Shown: positions 19,861 through 28,857, counted from the first letter of the stretch. The stretch: 64,000 bases of DNA from Bacillus pumilus (GCF_009937765.1 NZ_CP047089.1:680272-744271); one strand, 5' to 3'. Numbers and translations are program-made. Notes: a model not told the origin generated them from the letters alone.

Positions 19861-20244
19861 TTAGTCTTCTTTTGTCATTTCTTCATATTGCTCAGCAGTC
19901 ATCAAGTTCTCAATTTCAGATGTATCAGCTGGCTCTACCACGATCATCCATGCTTTTTCGTATGGAGAGTCGTTGACGAATTCAGGGCTGTCATCCAGCT
20001 CATCGTTCACTTCAACAATTGTACCGTTGATCGGTGCGTAAAGCTCAGAAACTGTTTTCACTGATTCTACACTTCCGAAAGGCTCGTCCGCTGTAATTTT
20101 GTCTCCTACTTCAGGAAGCTCAACGAACACGATATCGCCTAGCTCAGATTGAGCAAAATGCGTAATACCGATACGCACCTTTTCCCCTTCTACTTTGACC
20201 CATTCATGTTCTTCTGAATAACGTAAATCTTTTGGTGTGCTCAT
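19861..20244 (-). CDS. gcvH: GcvH, glycine cleavage system H / lipoyl-relay protein
   Basis: A 127-residue H protein. The lipoylated lysine is in [18 protein letters not shown], the classic lipoyl-hairpin site. In Bacillus GcvH carries methylamine groups in glycine cleavage and is also the obligatory carrier from which lipoyl groups are passed to the 2-oxoacid dehydrogenases. It is not next to gcvT or gcvP here, as expected. The ATG has a GGAGGGG site upstream. Confidence 0.96.
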   Translation of the reverse strand: MSTPKDLRYSEEHEWVKVEGEKVRIGITHFAQSELGDIVFVELPEVGDKITADEPFGSVESVKTVSELYAPINGTIVEVNDELDDSPEFVNDSPYEKAWMIVVEPADTSEIENLMTAEQYEEMTKED

Positions 20245-20310
20245 TCAATACCCCTCCAGTCTTTTCTTTCAATCTATATTGAAGATACCACAATCTGAAT
20301 GAAAGTTACA

Positions 20311-20670
20311 TCATTTCCAGACGCTTTTAAATGTATCTTCATTAAATCCAATCGTGACTCGTTTACCGTCTGTTGTAATCGGACGCTTGATCAGCATTCC
20401 ATTAGATGCGAGTAATTCTAGCTGCTCGTCCTCTGACATTGCAGGAAGTTGATCTTTCAGCTGTAGCTCTCGGTATTTCTGTCCACTTGTATTAAAGAAC
20501 TTCTTCAACTCTAAGCCGCTTTTTTCGTAAAGGGCTTTTAATGTTTCTTTATTAGGCGTCTCTTCGACGATATGTATGCTGTTGATGTCTTTATTGTGTT
20601 CTTCCAGCCATTTTTTTGCTTTTCGACATGTACCGCAAGATGGGTATTCATAAAAATCTAAAGCCACCAT
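20311..20670 (-). CDS. yusI: YusI, ArsC/Spx-family thioredoxin-fold protein
   Basis: A 119-residue member of the ArsC/Spx family. The redox site is C-G-T-C in YEYPSCGTCRKAKKWL, with the RPI segment (LIKRPITTDGKRVTIGF) that both ArsC and Spx share. The CGTC differs from the CxxC-less ArsC type, and no RNA polymerase-binding feature can be judged by eye. The ATG at 20670 follows a near-perfect GGAGGTGAA site; the longer frame from 20781 has none. It is alone between gcvH and fadE. Confidence 0.82.
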   Translation of the reverse strand: MVALDFYEYPSCGTCRKAKKWLEEHNKDINSIHIVEETPNKETLKALYEKSGLELKKFFNTSGQKYRELQLKDQLPAMSEDEQLELLASNGMLIKRPITTDGKRVTIGFNEDTFKSVWK

Positions 20671-20752
20671 TTTCACCTCCTGCAAATAGTGACAACATTT
20701 TATCACAAAATATTTTAAAAACCTAAATGTATGCTTACAAAAAGGTGCGGAA

Positions 20753-20804
20753 AGAAGACAAAGGGCTAAAATAAAGATCATTTTAGCCCTTTGTCAACAA
20801 TCTG
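20753..20804 (+). repeat. 52-bp palindromic repeat, copy 1
   Basis: The unit contains GACAAAGGGCTAAAAT facing ATTTTAGCCCTTTGTC and ends CAACAATCTG. The copy at 46929-46980, on the other strand, matches at 49 of 52 positions. It is bracketed by the 10-base direct repeat AGGTGCGGAA (20743-20752 and 20805-20814). It lies in the fadE/yusI gap and would work as a terminator for fadE. Confidence 0.75.
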
Positions 20805-20838
20805 AGGTGCGGAATGATATCCGCAAATTTCAGCCGTC

Positions 20839-22620
20839 TTATACGATATATTTCTCTGCTTCAAAGATTCGTTTCGCCACTTCGCGCTTTTTGGCGATGA
20901 CATTGATCGGGGTGAATCTTGTCAGTTTGCGAAGAGCTGACAGACTCATGCGGAGTGCATCTCCTTCTTCCATCGCGATCAAGGATTCTTTTGCATGGGC
21001 TTCAATTTTTAAGAAGGCCTCCTGCGTGAATATTTGTGTGTAAGCAAGCTTTTGAGTATTCTTATCTAGCCCTGATGCAGCGATTGCCTTTTCAGTACGC
21101 AGAATCGCCGATTCAGCAGCAAAAATTTCATTGACGATATCCGCTATGTTCACAAGAATCTCTTGCTCTTTGTCTAATGCTTTTCCATACTTCATCGCCG
21201 CCATTCCAGATACCATTAAGGCGATCTTTTTCGCATGGGCAAGCAAATATTTTTCTTGATCGAGCGGCTGATCACCCGGCTCTACCGGCATCATCATCAT
21301 GAGCTCTTCCTGTAAGGTTTGCGCCTTTTGAAGAAGAGGAAGCTCTCCCTTCATCGCTTTCTTCAGAAATGTGCCTGGGACTAGCAGACGGTTGATTTCG
21401 TTTGTTCCTTCAAAAATACGGTTAATCCGGGAGTCACGATAGGCTCTTTCGACCTCGTATTCTTGCATAAATCCATATCCACCGTGAATCTGCACACCCT
21501 CATCCGCAATATAGTCTAAAGTTTCAGAGCCAAGCACTTTACAAAGAGAGCATTCAATGGCATATTCTGCAATGGACTGGGCAATTTGTTTGCCATCCTT
21601 TTGGTCTTCTTCACTTAATAGACCCATACGCTGTTCAAATAATCCGACTGTGCGGTAAACAGCACTTTCCATCGCATAGAGCTTTGCCGACATGTTGGCT
21701 ACCTTTTCACCAATTAAGCTAAATCGAGAAATGGGCGTTTGGAATTGCTTACGCTGGTTTGCGTATTCTGCCGATAATTGAATGACACGTTTTGACGCGC
21801 CAACTGTCCCGACAGCCAGCTTGTAGCGTCCGATATTTAAAATGTTAAAGGCAATGACATGACCTCTGCCAGCCTCACCTAGTAAATTCTCTTTTGGCAC
21901 TTGAGCATCCTCAAGGATTAACGTTCTCGTTGAGGACCCTTTAATGCCCATCTTTTTCTCTTCAGGTCCCGTTTTGACACCAGGGAAATCCTTTTCTACG
22001 ATAAAAGCAGAGAAGTGTTCACCATCAATTTTCGCATATACGACAAAGACGTCGGCAAATGCGGAGTTTGTGATCCACTGTTTTTCCCCATTCAACACAT
22101 AATGGGTTCCGGCTTCATTTAACACCGCAGTTGTCTTTGCTCCAAGAGCGTCAGAGCCTGATCCTGGTTCAGTTAGGGCATACGCCGCAATCGCTTCTCC
22201 AGAAGCGAGTCCTGGCAGATACGTTTCCTTTTGCGCTTGATTTCCGAACAGTACGATTGGCAGAGATCCAATGCCGACATGGGCGCCATAGGAAAGCGAG
22301 AAGCTCCCTGCTCTGGAAAATTTCTCAGTAATAATGGCTGAGCTGATTTTATCTAATCCGAGCCCTCCGAATTCTTCAGGCACGTCGGCTCCTAGCAGCC
22401 CAAGCTCTCCAGCCTTTTTAAGAAGCCTGACGGAATGCTCAAATTCATGCTTTTCAATTTGGTCTATATATGGAACAACGTCTTGTAAAATATAATCCTC
22501 TGTTGTCTTTCCAATCATTTGATGCTCATCAGAGAAATCCTCTGGTGTAAAGATATGCTCATAATTCGTCTCATCAATTAAGAAGCTTCCACCCTTTTTT
22601 ACCTCTTCCATTGCTTTCAT
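20839..22620 (-). CDS. fadE: FadE (YusJ), acyl-CoA dehydrogenase
   Basis: A 593-residue acyl-CoA dehydrogenase, longer than the roughly 380-residue classical enzymes because of a C-terminal helical extension (about 430-593), as in B. subtilis FadE. Conserved segments include AYALTEPGSGSDALG for FAD and substrate binding, the WITNSAFADVFVVYAK strand, and YDRMFGT-like IHGGYGFMQEYEVERAYRDSRINRI. It carries out the first, FAD-dependent step of beta-oxidation. It is the last gene of fadN-fadA-fadE, 14 bp behind fadA, and would be controlled from the FadR operator ahead of fadN. Confidence 0.94.
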   Translation of the reverse strand: MKAMEEVKKGGSFLIDETNYEHIFTPEDFSDEHQMIGKTTEDYILQDVVPYIDQIEKHEFEHSVRLLKKAGELGLLGADVPEEFGGLGLDKISSAIITEKFSRAGSFSLSYGAHVGIGSLPIVLFGNQAQKETYLPGLASGEAIAAYALTEPGSGSDALGAKTTAVLNEAGTHYVLNGEKQWITNSAFADVFVVYAKIDGEHFSAFIVEKDFPGVKTGPEEKKMGIKGSSTRTLILEDAQVPKENLLGEAGRGHVIAFNILNIGRYKLAVGTVGASKRVIQLSAEYANQRKQFQTPISRFSLIGEKVANMSAKLYAMESAVYRTVGLFEQRMGLLSEEDQKDGKQIAQSIAEYAIECSLCKVLGSETLDYIADEGVQIHGGYGFMQEYEVERAYRDSRINRIFEGTNEINRLLVPGTFLKKAMKGELPLLQKAQTLQEELMMMMPVEPGDQPLDQEKYLLAHAKKIALMVSGMAAMKYGKALDKEQEILVNIADIVNEIFAAESAILRTEKAIAASGLDKNTQKLAYTQIFTQEAFLKIEAHAKESLIAMEEGDALRMSLSALRKLTRFTPINVIAKKREVAKRIFEAEKYIV

Positions 22621-22634
22621 TCTGTTTTCCCCCT

Positions 22635-23810
22635 TTAGATCAATTCAAAAATTCCTGCTGCTCCCATGCCCCCGCCGATACACATTGTGACGATGCCAAA
22701 TTGCTCGTTTCGCCGTTTCATTTCATGAATGAGTGACAGTGTCAATTTCGTTCCTGTACAGCCGAGCGGATGTCCTAGTGCGATTGCCCCGCCATTGACA
22801 TTCACTTTCTCTTCATCAATTCCTAAATGACGAATGACTTGAATGGCCTGAGAGGCAAACGCTTCGTTTAATTCAAACAGTCCGATATCCTTCAGCTCAA
22901 GTCCAGCGATTTTCAGCGCACGTGGAATGGCTTCAATTGGACCGATCCCCATCACTTCAGGCGGTACACCACCAACAGCAAACGCTCTGAACTTGGCGAG
23001 CGGCTGAAGGGAAAGTGAGGATGCTTTCTCACGATCCATCATCATCACACACGCAGCTCCGTCACTTGTTTGTGAAGAGTTCCCTGCGGTCACCGTGCCT
23101 TTTGTTGAAAAAGCCGGACGCAAAGTGGAAAGAATCTCTTCCGTTGTCCCCGCTCTTACGCCTTCATCCTGTGAGAACGTGAATTGATGTTCTTCTAATT
23201 GAAATTGCTCCCCTACCCGTCGCTCTGTTACATCAACGGATACAATTTCATCTGTAAATTTCCCTTCCTGTAATGCCTTGGCTGCCTTTTGATGACTTCT
23301 TACCGCAAAGGCGTCTTGATCTTGACGAGTGACCTGATACTTTTGCGCCACCTGCTCTGCCGTGTGGCCCATGCTCATATAGTATTCAGGTGCTTGCTCT
23401 GCCAAATGAGCATTCGGACGAATGGAATGACCCATCATTGGTACTTGTGACATTGATTCGACTCCACCGGCTAAGATTGTTTCTGCCTGACCGAGCATGA
23501 TTCGTTCACCCGCATAAGCGATGGACTGAAGACCAGATGAACAGTAGCGGTTAATGGTGATGGCAGGGACTGTATACGGAAGTCCTGCTAACGCTCCAAT
23601 ATTCCGAGCCACATTTAACCCCTGCTCCGCTTCTGGTGTCGCACATCCGATGATCAAATCATCTATCTGTCCGTCGTAATCACCAGCACGCTTTAATGTT
23701 TCTTTTACACACAATGCGCCCATATCATCGGGTCGAACATGTTTTAACGATCCTTTTTTCGCCTTCCCTACTGGTGTTCTCGCGCCAGCGACAATGACTG
23801 CTTCTCTCAT
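22635..23810 (-). CDS. fadA: FadA (YusK), acetyl-CoA C-acyltransferase (3-ketothiolase)
   Basis: A 391-residue thiolase. The acyl-enzyme cysteine is in TINRYCSSGLQSIAY, the catalytic histidine in GGAIALGHPLGCTG, and the second cysteine in VTMCIGGGMGAAG. It performs the final thiolytic step of beta-oxidation. It lies 12 bp from fadN and 14 bp from fadE. The start ATG has a GGGGGAG site. Confidence 0.95.
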   Translation of the reverse strand: MREAVIVAGARTPVGKAKKGSLKHVRPDDMGALCVKETLKRAGDYDGQIDDLIIGCATPEAEQGLNVARNIGALAGLPYTVPAITINRYCSSGLQSIAYAGERIMLGQAETILAGGVESMSQVPMMGHSIRPNAHLAEQAPEYYMSMGHTAEQVAQKYQVTRQDQDAFAVRSHQKAAKALQEGKFTDEIVSVDVTERRVGEQFQLEEHQFTFSQDEGVRAGTTEEILSTLRPAFSTKGTVTAGNSSQTSDGAACVMMMDREKASSLSLQPLAKFRAFAVGGVPPEVMGIGPIEAIPRALKIAGLELKDIGLFELNEAFASQAIQVIRHLGIDEEKVNVNGGAIALGHPLGCTGTKLTLSLIHEMKRRNEQFGIVTMCIGGGMGAAGIFELI

Positions 23811-23822
23811 TTTGACTCCCCC

Positions 23823-26210
23823 TTAGTTACGTAAAGGTTTTCCTTTGACGAGCATGTGCTGCATGCGTGCTTGTGATTTTACTTCTCCTACAAGACTTAA
23901 AAATGCTTCTCTTTCAAGCTCTAATAAGTATTGCTCCTCTACCTCTGTTCCAAATGGCAGTTTTCCGCCGGAAATAACATGAGCTAATTTTTTAACAATG
24001 GTCATGTCATGCTCTGAAATGTATCCAGACAATCTCATATTTTCAGCCGCCAATATCATTGCTGCATAGCCTGTTTCTCCCATGACGGGCACCTTTTGCT
24101 TGAGCGGCGCACGATAACCTGCTTCATCAAGAGAGAGCACAAGTTGTTTCGCATCATAGATCAGGTGATCACCGTTCATACTGATTCGGTCACTCGCGCG
24201 CAGCATGTTCATATCCCGCGCTTCCTCTGCCGAAGTGGATACTTTAGCCATTGCAATGGTTTCAAATGTTTTCAGCGTGGCATCTTGTATAGCGGTCTCT
24301 GACGGCTTAGCTGCCCCTTGCAGATGGCGAAGATATAATTCTTTGTTTCCACCGCCGCCTGGAATCAGCCCTACTCCCGCTTCGACAAGACCCATGTATG
24401 CTTCACTGGACGCCTGAATAGCTGCGGCCGGCAGACAAACCTCTGTTCCGCCTCCGAGTGTCATACCGAACGGTGCAGCAACGACTGGACGGTCGCTATA
24501 TTTCACCTTCATCATTGCCTGTTGGAAGCGGCGGATCACAAAGTCAATTTCAAAGAAATTATCGTCCTGAGCTTCCATTAAAATCAACGCAAGGTTGGCA
24601 CCAACACAGAAGTTCTTGCCTTGGTTTCCGATGACAAGCCCTCTATAATTCTGTTCCACCTCATCGACAGCGCGATTGATCATGTCAATGACATCTAGTC
24701 CAATGGCATTGCTTTTGGAGTGAAATTCGAGCAAGGCGACATCGTCACCGATATCAATCAAGCTCGCACCAGCATTTTTAAAAATCACGCCGTGTTTCTT
24801 TTTCAATCTCGCTAAGGAAATATTCTTTTCGTTTCCTTTTTCCTGTTCATAAGCCCCGTTGTGATAAAACGAGCGCTCTCCATCTGCATTCTCTTGATAG
24901 AATGTGTCGTGTCCTTCTGACAGCATGTCTTGCACCCACTGCGGGATGCTGTGACCTTCTGCTTCCATGCGATCGACTGCTTTTTTCACACCAATTGCAT
25001 CCCAGAGCTCAAATGGACCGTGCTGCCAGCCAAATCCCCATTTCATTGCGTTATCGATGGACTGGATATCATCCGCAATTTCGCCTGTTAACTGAGCTGA
25101 ATAAAGGAGCACAGGTGCCGTCATGTTCCAGAGCAATTGGCCTGCACGCCCATCTTGATAAATAAGCGCTTTCAATTTCGCTTTCGTTCCCTTTTGCTGC
25201 TTCGCCATCTCAATGCCTGGATCTTTCAGCTTCGTTCGTTCTCCGTATGTGAGAGTCACAGGATCAATTTCTAAAATGGCCTTTCCATTTTTTTGATAAA
25301 ACCCTTGCCCTGCCTTGCTGCCAATCCATCCTTTTTCAAGCATTCTTTCAATAAACTCAGGCAGCTGGAAAATATCTTTTTCCTTACCTTCGACTTGGTC
25401 ATATACGTTGCGGGCTACATGGAAAAACGTGTCGAGCCCTACGACATCAAGTGTACGGAACGTCGCACTCTTCGGTCTTCCAATGAGGGGTCCTGTGACC
25501 GAATCCACCTCTCCAATGGTGTATTTGTTTTCAAGCATTTCACGCACTGTTACAAGGAGTCCATAAGTACCAATGCGATTGGCAATAAAGTTCGGCGTAT
25601 CTTTCGCTTCAACGACGCCTTTCCCAAGTACATCCTCGCCAAACGTTTTCATAAATTGAAGTACTTCTGGATCTGTTTCTTGAATAGGAATGATTTCTAA
25701 AAGCTTTAAATAACGAGCTGGGTTAAAAAAATGTGTGCCTAAAAAGTGGCGTTTAAAATCCTCTGATCGGCCTTCTGCCATTTTTTCAACCGAAATTCCG
25801 GATGTATTGCTTGATACGATACTGCCTTCTTTGCGGTGTTCGTCGATGAGAGAGAATACGTGCTTTTTGATGCTGAGCTTTTCAGTAACGACTTCAATAA
25901 TCCAGTCAGCTTCATGTAATAAGGAAAGGTGGTCTGTGAGATTTCCCGGTGTGATGTATGATAGGTTTTTTGCTGAAGTAAGAGGTGCTGGCTTTTGCTT
26001 TAATAATTTTTCCATCGCTTCTTGACTTAATCTATTCCGAACACTAGGGTGATCAAGCGTTCGCTTTTTTGCCGTTTCTTCCTTTGTCAGTTCGTTTGGC
26101 ACAATATCTAGCAATGTGACTGGTATCCCGATATTGGCTAGATGCGCAGCAATGCCTGAACCCATGACACCTGAACCAATGACAGCTGCCTTGCGAATAT
26201 GTTTGCCCAT
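23823..26210 (-). CDS. fadN: FadN (YusL), enoyl-CoA hydratase / 3-hydroxyacyl-CoA dehydrogenase
   Basis: A two-domain enzyme of 795 residues that does the middle two steps of beta-oxidation. The N-terminal NAD-binding domain starts AAVIGSGVMGSGIAAHLANIG, and FFNPARYLKLLEIIPI belongs to it. The C-terminal part (about 500-795) is a crotonase fold with GLVIGNQGKNFCVGANLALI. The order, dehydrogenase first, is that of the Bacillus FadN type and not of E. coli FadB. The start at 26210 (MGKHIRKAAV) has an AGGGGG site; the frame extends to 26312 without one. It is the first gene of the operon. Confidence 0.94.
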   Translation of the reverse strand: MGKHIRKAAVIGSGVMGSGIAAHLANIGIPVTLLDIVPNELTKEETAKKRTLDHPSVRNRLSQEAMEKLLKQKPAPLTSAKNLSYITPGNLTDHLSLLHEADWIIEVVTEKLSIKKHVFSLIDEHRKEGSIVSSNTSGISVEKMAEGRSEDFKRHFLGTHFFNPARYLKLLEIIPIQETDPEVLQFMKTFGEDVLGKGVVEAKDTPNFIANRIGTYGLLVTVREMLENKYTIGEVDSVTGPLIGRPKSATFRTLDVVGLDTFFHVARNVYDQVEGKEKDIFQLPEFIERMLEKGWIGSKAGQGFYQKNGKAILEIDPVTLTYGERTKLKDPGIEMAKQQKGTKAKLKALIYQDGRAGQLLWNMTAPVLLYSAQLTGEIADDIQSIDNAMKWGFGWQHGPFELWDAIGVKKAVDRMEAEGHSIPQWVQDMLSEGHDTFYQENADGERSFYHNGAYEQEKGNEKNISLARLKKKHGVIFKNAGASLIDIGDDVALLEFHSKSNAIGLDVIDMINRAVDEVEQNYRGLVIGNQGKNFCVGANLALILMEAQDDNFFEIDFVIRRFQQAMMKVKYSDRPVVAAPFGMTLGGGTEVCLPAAAIQASSEAYMGLVEAGVGLIPGGGGNKELYLRHLQGAAKPSETAIQDATLKTFETIAMAKVSTSAEEARDMNMLRASDRISMNGDHLIYDAKQLVLSLDEAGYRAPLKQKVPVMGETGYAAMILAAENMRLSGYISEHDMTIVKKLAHVISGGKLPFGTEVEEQYLLELEREAFLSLVGEVKSQARMQHMLVKGKPLRN

Positions 26211-26230
26211 AAATATCCCCCTAAACATTT

Positions 26231-26248
26231 TGAATGAACAGTCATTCA
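26231..26248. promoter_or_regulatory. FadR operator upstream of fadN
   Basis: TGAATGAACAGTCATTCA, an imperfect palindrome, matches the known Bacillus FadR box TGAATGA-N4-TCATTCA. It lies 21 bases upstream of the fadN start, so FadR would repress fadNAE until long-chain acyl-CoA is present. Confidence 0.85.
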
Positions 26249-26409
26249 TTTTTTGTGCAAAAAAAAGCAATGCCTCTTTCTTTATCTTAAAAGATTTTCC
26301 GAAACAGTTCAAGAGTGGATTTCAAAATATTACACATTCTCATGTGCCTTATTTTACGGCGTATGAATTAAAGAGGAGAGGGCATTGTAAGAATGGAGGT
26401 GATGTCCAC

Positions 26410-26547
26410 ATGTCTCGTTTGAAGAAAAATCCATCGAAAGCAGGCGTAAGTGCTGCAAGTGTAAAAGGAAACGCAGGTCCATCACAGGAAGCAGACCTAG
26501 GCGGAAAAAAGACCAGTCAAAATCAGCAATATAAAAAGAATCAGTAA
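26410..26547 (+). CDS. yuzL: YuzL-family small protein
   Basis: A 45-residue, highly hydrophilic protein, MSRLKKNPSKAGVSAASVKG followed by a Gln/Asn/Lys-rich tail. A perfect GGAGGTGAT ribosome site lies seven bases before the ATG. The sequence and its position downstream of (divergent from) fadN match the YuzL family of Bacillus. Such lysine-rich small proteins are often made in spores, but that is only an inference here. A longer frame that starts at 26116 merely runs through the fadN leader. Confidence 0.75.
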   Translation: MSRLKKNPSKAGVSAASVKGNAGPSQEADLGGKKTSQNQQYKKNQ

Positions 26548-26576
26548 GGAAACAAAATTGTAAGGAGGAACACACC

Positions 26577-26825
26577 TTGAACAATCAGCAAATGAATATG
26601 CCCCCGCAAGTCATTTCAGTAAAGGATTCCTTGTACTTAGAGGATATGTTGAATTGGAACTTGATCGCTATGAAAAAGGCTCACTTTATGGCTGAGCATT
26701 GCCAAGACCAAACATTGAAACAAGAATTAAACCAAGTGGGCCAAATGCACCATCAGCATTACACACAAATTCTTCAGCATTTAGGCAGCTCAGGGCAAGG
26801 CCAGTCTACTGGCTTTATGCAATAG
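26577..26825 (+). CDS. Small spore-coat-like protein
   Basis: An 82-residue protein that starts at TTG with an AAGGAGG site ten bases upstream. It is rich in Gln, Met and His, with the helical core SLYLEDMLNWNLIAMKKAHFMAEH. That core has the CotF-like pattern of Bacillus coat proteins, and the next gene is a fuller member of the same family. The two genes are 12 bp apart. A role in the spore coat is inferred from family resemblance only. Confidence 0.65.
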   Translation: MNNQQMNMPPQVISVKDSLYLEDMLNWNLIAMKKAHFMAEHCQDQTLKQELNQVGQMHHQHYTQILQHLGSSGQGQSTGFMQ

Positions 26826-26837
26826 GAGGAAAAAAAC

Positions 26838-27185
26838 ATGGAACAACAAAACCAACAAAAAATCGGGAATCCTCAAACTCCGGTTCCCACGACAACAAAC
26901 ATGAATGATCGTGATTTTGTCACAGATCTCTTGTCGACTGAAAAATATATGACAAGCGGATACAACACAGCGCTCAACGAATTCAGTCATGAATCCCTTT
27001 ATCAGGATATTCAGCGAATTGCGCTAGAAACTCAGAAAACACAAAGACATTTATATGATGTCATGTTCCGATATGGATGGTATTCTGTTGAAGCCGCTGA
27101 AGAGCAAAAACTCCAGCAGGCACACCAGAAGTTCCAGCAAACACTGACAGATCAATCTCCATACGGACCATCACAAATGTCATAA
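26838..27185 (+). CDS. yusN: CotF-like spore coat protein (YusN-like)
   Basis: A 115-residue protein with the CotF-domain pattern RDFVTDLLSTEKYMTSGYNT then EFSHESLYQDIQRIALETQK, ending in a Gln-rich tail. The aromatic MFRYGWYSVEAA is also typical. A strong AGGAGGAAAAAA site precedes the ATG. It follows the shorter relative at 26577 and is closed by a terminator. The yusN name is tentative, resting on position and family. Confidence 0.65.
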   Translation: MEQQNQQKIGNPQTPVPTTTNMNDRDFVTDLLSTEKYMTSGYNTALNEFSHESLYQDIQRIALETQKTQRHLYDVMFRYGWYSVEAAEEQKLQQAHQKFQQTLTDQSPYGPSQMS

Positions 27186-27222
27186 GAAAAAAACTGCCAG
27201 TAAAATGAAGATGGATATTCAT

Positions 27223-27262
27223 AAAATAATGGATCCGATTTTATCCGGATCCATTATTTTCA
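27223..27262 (+). terminator. Terminator after the coat-protein genes
   Basis: A 14-bp perfect stem, AAAATAATGGATCC with its complement, encloses a ten-base loop and ends in T. Confidence 0.85.
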
Positions 27263-27388
27263 AAATGACAATTTACACACAATGAAGATTCAGCAATTTT
27301 TATATAATATTAGAAATTAAACTATTTATTCTACCTAATATATACTATAATATAGAACATATTATAAGAAAAGGGAGTTTAGGAATAA

Positions 27389-28252
27389 ATGTACAAAAAA
27401 AGCTTATTAATAATATTTTTTTCTTTGGTTTTATCAACATTATTTTTTAAGGGAAATATTGCAGTTGCAGAAGTAAATTCTTTAGATAATAAAAAAGTAA
27501 TTTCTTCACTAAATAAAACTGCACAATCAAGGGCATCCACAAAATTTTTCTATGAAAGTATTAGAAATAACATAATGACATATTTTGATATGTTCGAAAA
27601 CAGAGAGATCAACGAAAAAGAATTAGAAAAATTAATTAAAGAAAACATTTCCCCAGCCTTAAAAAATTCTGACGATCAAGTTGCTCTTGAATTAAGTGAA
27701 GAAAAATCAAAAATAAATACAATATCTATAAAAAGCTCCTATGTTGAATATTCATTAGGCAAATTAGGTGCTAATGCTAAAGAAATTAACCTTTTTGCAA
27801 AACATCCTCATAATGCTGCCAAAACTAAAAACATTGCAGATGTCGCTTCAAGAGAAGCTGCAAAACGATATTCTAAGTATACGCTATGGCAAGGGAATGG
27901 GGACGCTTATAGACACGCTTTATGGAATGCCATAATGACTAAAAATATCAGTAGGGATTGGGCTTACCAAGTAGGTTATGCACACGAAAATTTAAAACCC
28001 GGTGAAAAGGCTCCTGATTTGGATACAAAAATGGATATCACCAACAATTATAGAGGTAGGCTTGATGGAACTACATATAAAGACTATAATGATGTTCAGT
28101 TAACTCAAATCGTTGCTGATACAGTATCTAAAGGAAAAAAAGTTCGCATACGAACTTACACTTCAGGTAAAGCAGACAGAGTTTTAGATGGCGTTAAAAC
28201 AAAGTATGTAAATAAATTTGTTGAAACAACTTCAGGTGGAAGAAAAAGATAG
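27389..28252 (+). CDS. Secreted protein with DUF6973-like C-terminal domain
   Basis: A 287-residue protein with a signal peptide: KKS, then a hydrophobic core LLIIFFSLVLSTLFF, then AVA at residues 26-28 as a likely cleavage site. The mature N-terminal part is Lys/Asn/Ser-rich and helical. The C-terminal domain (about 160-255) has GNGDAYRHALWNAIM, a histidine in VGYAHENLKPG, and DLDTKMDITNNYRGR. This H...W-N / A-H-E / D-x-x-N-N-x-x-G-R arrangement resembles the DUF6973 domain seen at the ends of some secreted proteins of Firmicutes. AT-rich codon use differs from the neighbours. No enzyme activity has been assigned by me. Confidence 0.6.
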   Translation: MYKKSLLIIFFSLVLSTLFFKGNIAVAEVNSLDNKKVISSLNKTAQSRASTKFFYESIRNNIMTYFDMFENREINEKELEKLIKENISPALKNSDDQVALELSEEKSKINTISIKSSYVEYSLGKLGANAKEINLFAKHPHNAAKTKNIADVASREAAKRYSKYTLWQGNGDAYRHALWNAIMTKNISRDWAYQVGYAHENLKPGEKAPDLDTKMDITNNYRGRLDGTTYKDYNDVQLTQIVADTVSKGKKVRIRTYTSGKADRVLDGVKTKYVNKFVETTSGGRKR

Positions 28253-28270
28253 TGAAAAGATGTGACCTAT

Positions 28271-28534
28271 ATGAAGAAAATCTTTATAGCTATCACTTTA
28301 TTACTAGGTAGTATAATTTATTTAATTTTCAGAATAACAAAACCCAAATTATACTTAAATAAATTTTCATACGAAGTAGATAATCCGATTAGCATCAAAT
28401 GGAATTACATCCTCATAGACACTGGGTTTGTAAAAGATAATCCAAACTCAGTTTATGAAATTTGGATTACACCTATTTACATTATAATTATAATATCTCT
28501 TCTTCTTTTGTTTTTTGGCATTAAAAAAAAGTAA
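28271..28534 (+). CDS. Small two-helix membrane protein following the secreted protein
   Basis: An 87-residue protein with two hydrophobic helices: one at the start (KKIFIAITLLLGSIIYLIFRI) and one near the end (PIYIIIIISLLLLFFGI). They are separated by a polar segment of about 45 residues, which would be outside if the N terminus is inside. It begins 18 bases after the secreted protein, and an upstream in-frame GTG at 28262 is an alternative start. No family is recognised. The arrangement suggests a partner or protective protein for the secreted one, which is only an inference. Confidence 0.6.
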   Translation: MKKIFIAITLLLGSIIYLIFRITKPKLYLNKFSYEVDNPISIKWNYILIDTGFVKDNPNSVYEIWITPIYIIIIISLLLLFFGIKKK

Positions 28535-28541
28535 TTTCACC

Positions 28542-28575
28542 AAACTACCTCTTCGTGTGGGGTAGTTTTTTATTT
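28542..28575 (+). terminator. Terminator after the two-gene AT-rich unit
   Basis: AAACTACC and GGTAGTTT form an eight-base stem with a long loop, followed by a T run. Confidence 0.7.
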
Positions 28576-28578
28576 ATC

Positions 28579-28833
28579 TTAAAATTTACCTTTATTGGCG
28601 CGATGAGCTTCGTTCAACTGTTTGATTCGTTGAATCGTGTGTTTGATTTCTTCTTTTGCTTCTGGATATGTTTCATTGAAATGCTTTGCTAGAGGCGGCA
28701 TACTTTTGGCAATATGAGAATAGATGATCCACTGTTTCACCTCTTGTTTCAGTGCGTCTGTTGATTCGCCGAGCAGCAGCTCAGTATATTTCTCAAGCAA
28801 GCCTTCCAGCTTTTCATCTAGTTCATTTCCCAT
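28579..28833 (-). CDS. yusU: YusU, DUF2573 protein
   Basis: An 84-residue, highly charged helical protein (MGNELDEKLEGLLEKYTELL...). Sequence and position beside the siderophore ATPase gene match B. subtilis yusU. No catalytic motif is visible and no function is known to me. An AAAGGAGCGG ribosome site lies upstream of the ATG. Confidence 0.72.
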   Translation of the reverse strand: MGNELDEKLEGLLEKYTELLLGESTDALKQEVKQWIIYSHIAKSMPPLAKHFNETYPEAKEEIKHTIQRIKQLNEAHRANKGKF

Positions 28834-28857
28834 TGATCTTCCGCTCCTTTTTTTAGA

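Noticed and set aside
25293-25700. 135-codon plus-strand frame
   Set aside because: It lies antisense to fadN, with no ribosome site or recognisable domain.
26116-26409. N-terminal extension of the yuzL frame to 143 codons
   Set aside because: It runs antisense through the fadN start and the FadR operator; the perfect ribosome site before 26410 marks the real start.
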